Under the pieces are notes generated by a model. The model saw only the letters and a program-made list of their open reading frames with translations. It did no database searches and was not told the DNA's origin. From contig CALGSR010000370.1 of NCBI GenBank assembly GCA_937902115.1, positions 1-14,967 on the forward strand: a DNA stretch of 14,967 nucleotides, in the 5' to 3' direction. The translations under genes were made by a program, and so were the position numbers. Origin of the DNA: an uncultured Bacillus sp. GTDB lineage: Bacteria > Bacillota > Bacilli > Bacillales > Cytobacillaceae. Shown here in pieces: positions 13,769-14,967 of the stretch. The first letter of the stretch is position 1. Each line of letters starts with the position of its first letter.

Positions 13769-13803
13769 CCAACATATGTCCAAGTTAAGCAAGAAAAATA
13801 AAA

Positions 13804-13838
13804 CAGCCTTAGTCCGATAGAAATTCAAGTTAAGGCTG
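13804..13838. terminator. Terminator after the LysR gene, probably bidirectional
   Basis: CAGCCTTA (13804-13811) pairs with TAAGGCTG (13831-13838), a perfect 8-bp stem with a 19-nt loop. On the plus strand CTTCATTTT follows; on the minus strand TTTTATTTTT follows, a better U-tract. It can stop the LysR gene and back up rlmH transcription from the right. Confidence 0.65.
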
Positions 13839-13976
13839 CTTCATTTTAATGTGCTTTACTATCGATCACTTGTCAAAAATTAAAAATATGATTACCTGTC
13901 AATTTAGAAGTCACCTTCTAGTGCAAAATGTAAAAATCCGGAAAGTTCACCTTGATTAATTAATATAAGGCAGAAA

Positions 13977-14001
13977 AACCGTACCTATTTATGGTACGGT
14001 T
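13977..14001 (-). terminator. rlmH terminator overlapping its stop codon
   Basis: On the minus strand AACCGTACC and GGTACGGTT form a perfect 9-bp stem around a 7-nt loop, followed by TTTTC with U's continuing from the stem. The left arm encodes the last residues of RlmH (Pro, Tyr and part of His), and the stop codon straddles the loop and right arm. Confidence 0.8.
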
Positions 14002-14464
14002 CATTCCGATTAATGCGAAATGCGCGATAGACCTGTTCTAATAAAATTAGACGCATGAGCTGATGGGGGAAGGTCATTTTTGAAAAGGAGAGCTTTTCAT
14101 CTGCCCGTTGCAACACTTCATTGCTCAAGCCCAGTGAGCCGCCGATGATAAAGGCAATCTTGCTTTTGCCGTATGTCGCCAATTTATCCAGTGTATCAGC
14201 CAGTTCCTCTGATGACTTCATTTTCTCATCAATTGCTAGTGCAATCACGTAGGTATCCTGCGATAATTTAGAGAGAAGTTTTTCTCCTTCTTTTTGCTTG
14301 ACCTGCTCCATTTCAGAAAGGCTTAATTCCTCCGGTGCCTTTTCATCAGGAATTTCAATAACCTCGACCTTCGCATAGGATGAAAGTCTTTTTAAATACT
14401 CATCTATTCCACTTTTTAAATACTTTTCCTTCAACTTACCAACTGCTATGATTGAGATATTCAC
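13985..14464 (-). CDS. rlmH: 23S rRNA (pseudouridine1915-N3)-methyltransferase RlmH
   Basis: This 159-aa protein has the exact length of Bacillus RlmH and is a SPOUT-class enzyme that methylates N3 of pseudouridine 1915 in helix 69 of 23S rRNA, using S-adenosylmethionine on assembled ribosomes. It shows IIGGSLGLS (106-114) and FSKMTFPHQLMRLILLEQVY (127-146), which form the trefoil-knot cofactor site, and the invariant C-terminus NRNEPYHK. The start is GTG at 14462-14464, with GAGGA 6 nt upstream, and the beginning MNISIIAVGKLKEKY agrees with the family. It follows the HtrA-like gene on the same strand, as in Bacillus, with a DnaA-box-rich gap between them. Its terminator overlaps the stop codon. 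Confidence 0.97.
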   Translation of the reverse strand: MNISIIAVGKLKEKYLKSGIDEYLKRLSSYAKVEVIEIPDEKAPEELSLSEMEQVKQKEGEKLLSKLSQDTYVIALAIDEKMKSSEELADTLDKLATYGKSKIAFIIGGSLGLSNEVLQRADEKLSFSKMTFPHQLMRLILLEQVYRAFRINRNEPYHK

Positions 14465-14477
14465 AACTTATCCTCAC

Positions 14478-14499
14478 TTTACAAACAATTTACAAACAA
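14478..14499. repeat. Perfect 11-bp tandem repeat next to the DnaA boxes
   Basis: TTTACAAACAA occurs twice head to tail (14478-14488, 14489-14499), one base before the first perfect DnaA box. It lies in the rlmH leader. Eleven bases is about one helical turn, so both copies would present the same face. Confidence 0.6.
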
Positions 14500-14542
14500 C
14501 TTATCCACAGGAGTTATCCACATATCCACATTTTCTATCCAC

Positions 14543-14575
14543 ATCTTGTAGGGAACTAACGATCCCACACAAGAT
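14543..14575. other. Interrupted hairpin inside the DnaA-box cluster
   Basis: ATCTTGT (14543-14549) pairs with ACAAGAT (14569-14575), and GGGA (14551-14554) with TCCC (14563-14566), separated by a small internal loop and an 8-nt apical loop. It could be a leader structure of rlmH or a cruciform. No U-tract follows. Confidence 0.4.
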
Positions 14576-14687
14576 ATATCGATGAATTTCGACACTATTC
14601 ACATGTGGGTAACTTTCGCCTTCTAAGTTATCCACAGACTATCATACCATATAAAAAAGAACACATGAATATATTTATCCACATAGA

Positions 14688-14718
14688 AAAGAGGAGGACC
14701 TTTTCAGCCTTCCTCTTT
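14688..14718 (-). terminator. Terminator of the HtrA-like protease gene
   Basis: On the minus strand AAAGAGGA (14711-14718) pairs with TCCTCTTT (14688-14695), with two more pairs inside after a mismatch; the stem ends in TTTTC. It starts 8 bp beyond the protease stop codon and so separates this gene from rlmH. Confidence 0.65.
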
Positions 14719-14725
14719 GAAGCGA

Positions 14726-14967
14726 TTAATAGGATTCGCCGCTTAATGTAAGCGTAGCTTCCTGTAATTGTCCTTCACGATAGAATCTTACATGCATTTC
14801 ATCGCCAATTTTCTTCTCATTATATAGATGCTTTCTTAAGGCGATGACATCCTTAATCGGCTCTCCATCCATTTCTACAATAACATCTTCGTCTGTATAG
14901 CTGGAGATGCGGGCTGCAGATTGATTTTTGTTTCTAAATTTATTTTCCTTACTGAATTCAGATTCAA
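14726..14967 (-). CDS. S1C/HtrA-type serine protease, C-terminal PDZ fragment
   Basis: Only the last 80 codons are inside the window. The C-terminus reads DVIVEMDGEPIKDVIALRKH, then LYNEKKIGDEMHVRFYREGQ and LQEATLTLSGESY. This is the second half of a PDZ domain of the DegP/HtrC type: DVI-x-x-x-DG, a helix with LRKHLY, and a final beta pair. Such membrane-anchored proteases degrade misfolded proteins at the cell surface. Position next to rlmH matches htrC (yyxA) of Bacillus. The segment just before DVIVEMDG (SAARISSYTDE) lacks the usual AGL of PDZ domains, so this stretch may be divergent or contain a compensated frameshift. The protease domain itself is not visible. Confidence 0.78.
   Translation of the reverse strand, partial: ESEFSKENKFRNKNQSAARISSYTDEDVIVEMDGEPIKDVIALRKHLYNEKKIGDEMHVRFYREGQLQEATLTLSGESY

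Larger units (their letters stand above)
14468..14683 (+). promoter_or_regulatory. DnaA-box cluster between rlmH and the protease gene
   Basis: Four perfect TTATCCACA boxes, all on the plus strand, lie at 14501, 14514, 14628 and 14675. One-mismatch sites to the consensus lie at 14468 (TTATCCTCA), 14522 (ATATCCACA), 14535 (CTATCCACA), 14595 (CTATTCACA) and, on the minus strand, 14604-14612 (TTACCCACA). Such density in about 215 bp points to real DnaA binding, for titration of the initiator or control of rlmH. The dnaA and dnaN genes are absent, so it is not claimed as the origin. The near-box at 14468 covers the rlmH ribosome binding site. Confidence 0.75.

Noticed and set aside
14468..14683. 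Chromosomal origin of replication
   Set aside because: DnaA boxes are present, but dnaA and dnaN are not adjacent and no clear unwinding element is seen; called as a DnaA-box cluster only.

Overview
The window looks like chromosomal DNA of a low-GC Gram-positive bacterium of the Bacillaceae. It is AT-rich, has strong AGGAGG-type ribosome binding sites with some GTG and TTG starts, and carries intrinsic terminators with U-tracts. Its right end holds rlmH next to an HtrA-type protease, as seen near the replication origin in Bacillus. No phage, transposase, tRNA, rRNA or CRISPR array was seen.

Left part (1-3850): the N-terminus of an OFA-type MFS transporter leaves the window on the left. Then come an SDR oxidoreductase with a conspicuous 25-bp-period direct repeat in its promoter, and a LysR regulator divergent from a CofE-like (F420-0:L-glutamate ligase family) gene that starts with TTG.

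Middle (3900-5770): a small DUF559/Vsr-like nuclease gene with a C-terminal winged-helix-like region lies between two ~186-bp arrays of imperfect palindromes. Each array has four major palindromes spaced exactly 52, 61 and 50 bp. The two arrays are in inverted orientation, with the same end facing the nuclease. Small palindromes in the linkers sit at matching places but differ in sequence. About 620 bp of noncoding DNA completes the core. This is the least explained structure of the window.

A class V aminotransferase and the pseudouridine synthase rluF follow on the plus strand (5773-7727).

Right part (7927-13768): a probable four-gene minus-strand operon encodes an octopine/nopaline-type dehydrogenase, an MmgE/PrpD protein, a GltS-type sodium/glutamate symporter and a FAH-family protein. 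It is divergent from a LysR regulator, and the shared promoter region holds a perfect 10-bp inverted repeat. My reading is import and breakdown of an opine-like N-substituted acidic amino acid. In this model GltS imports it, the MmgE/PrpD protein epimerises or dehydrates it, the opine dehydrogenase splits it oxidatively into an amino acid and a 2-oxoacid, and the FAH protein removes the oxoacid. The substrate is inferred, not shown.

Far right (13800-14967): rlmH, whose terminator overlaps its own stop codon; a cluster of four perfect TTATCCACA DnaA boxes plus near-matches; and the C-terminus of a PDZ/HtrA-type protease.
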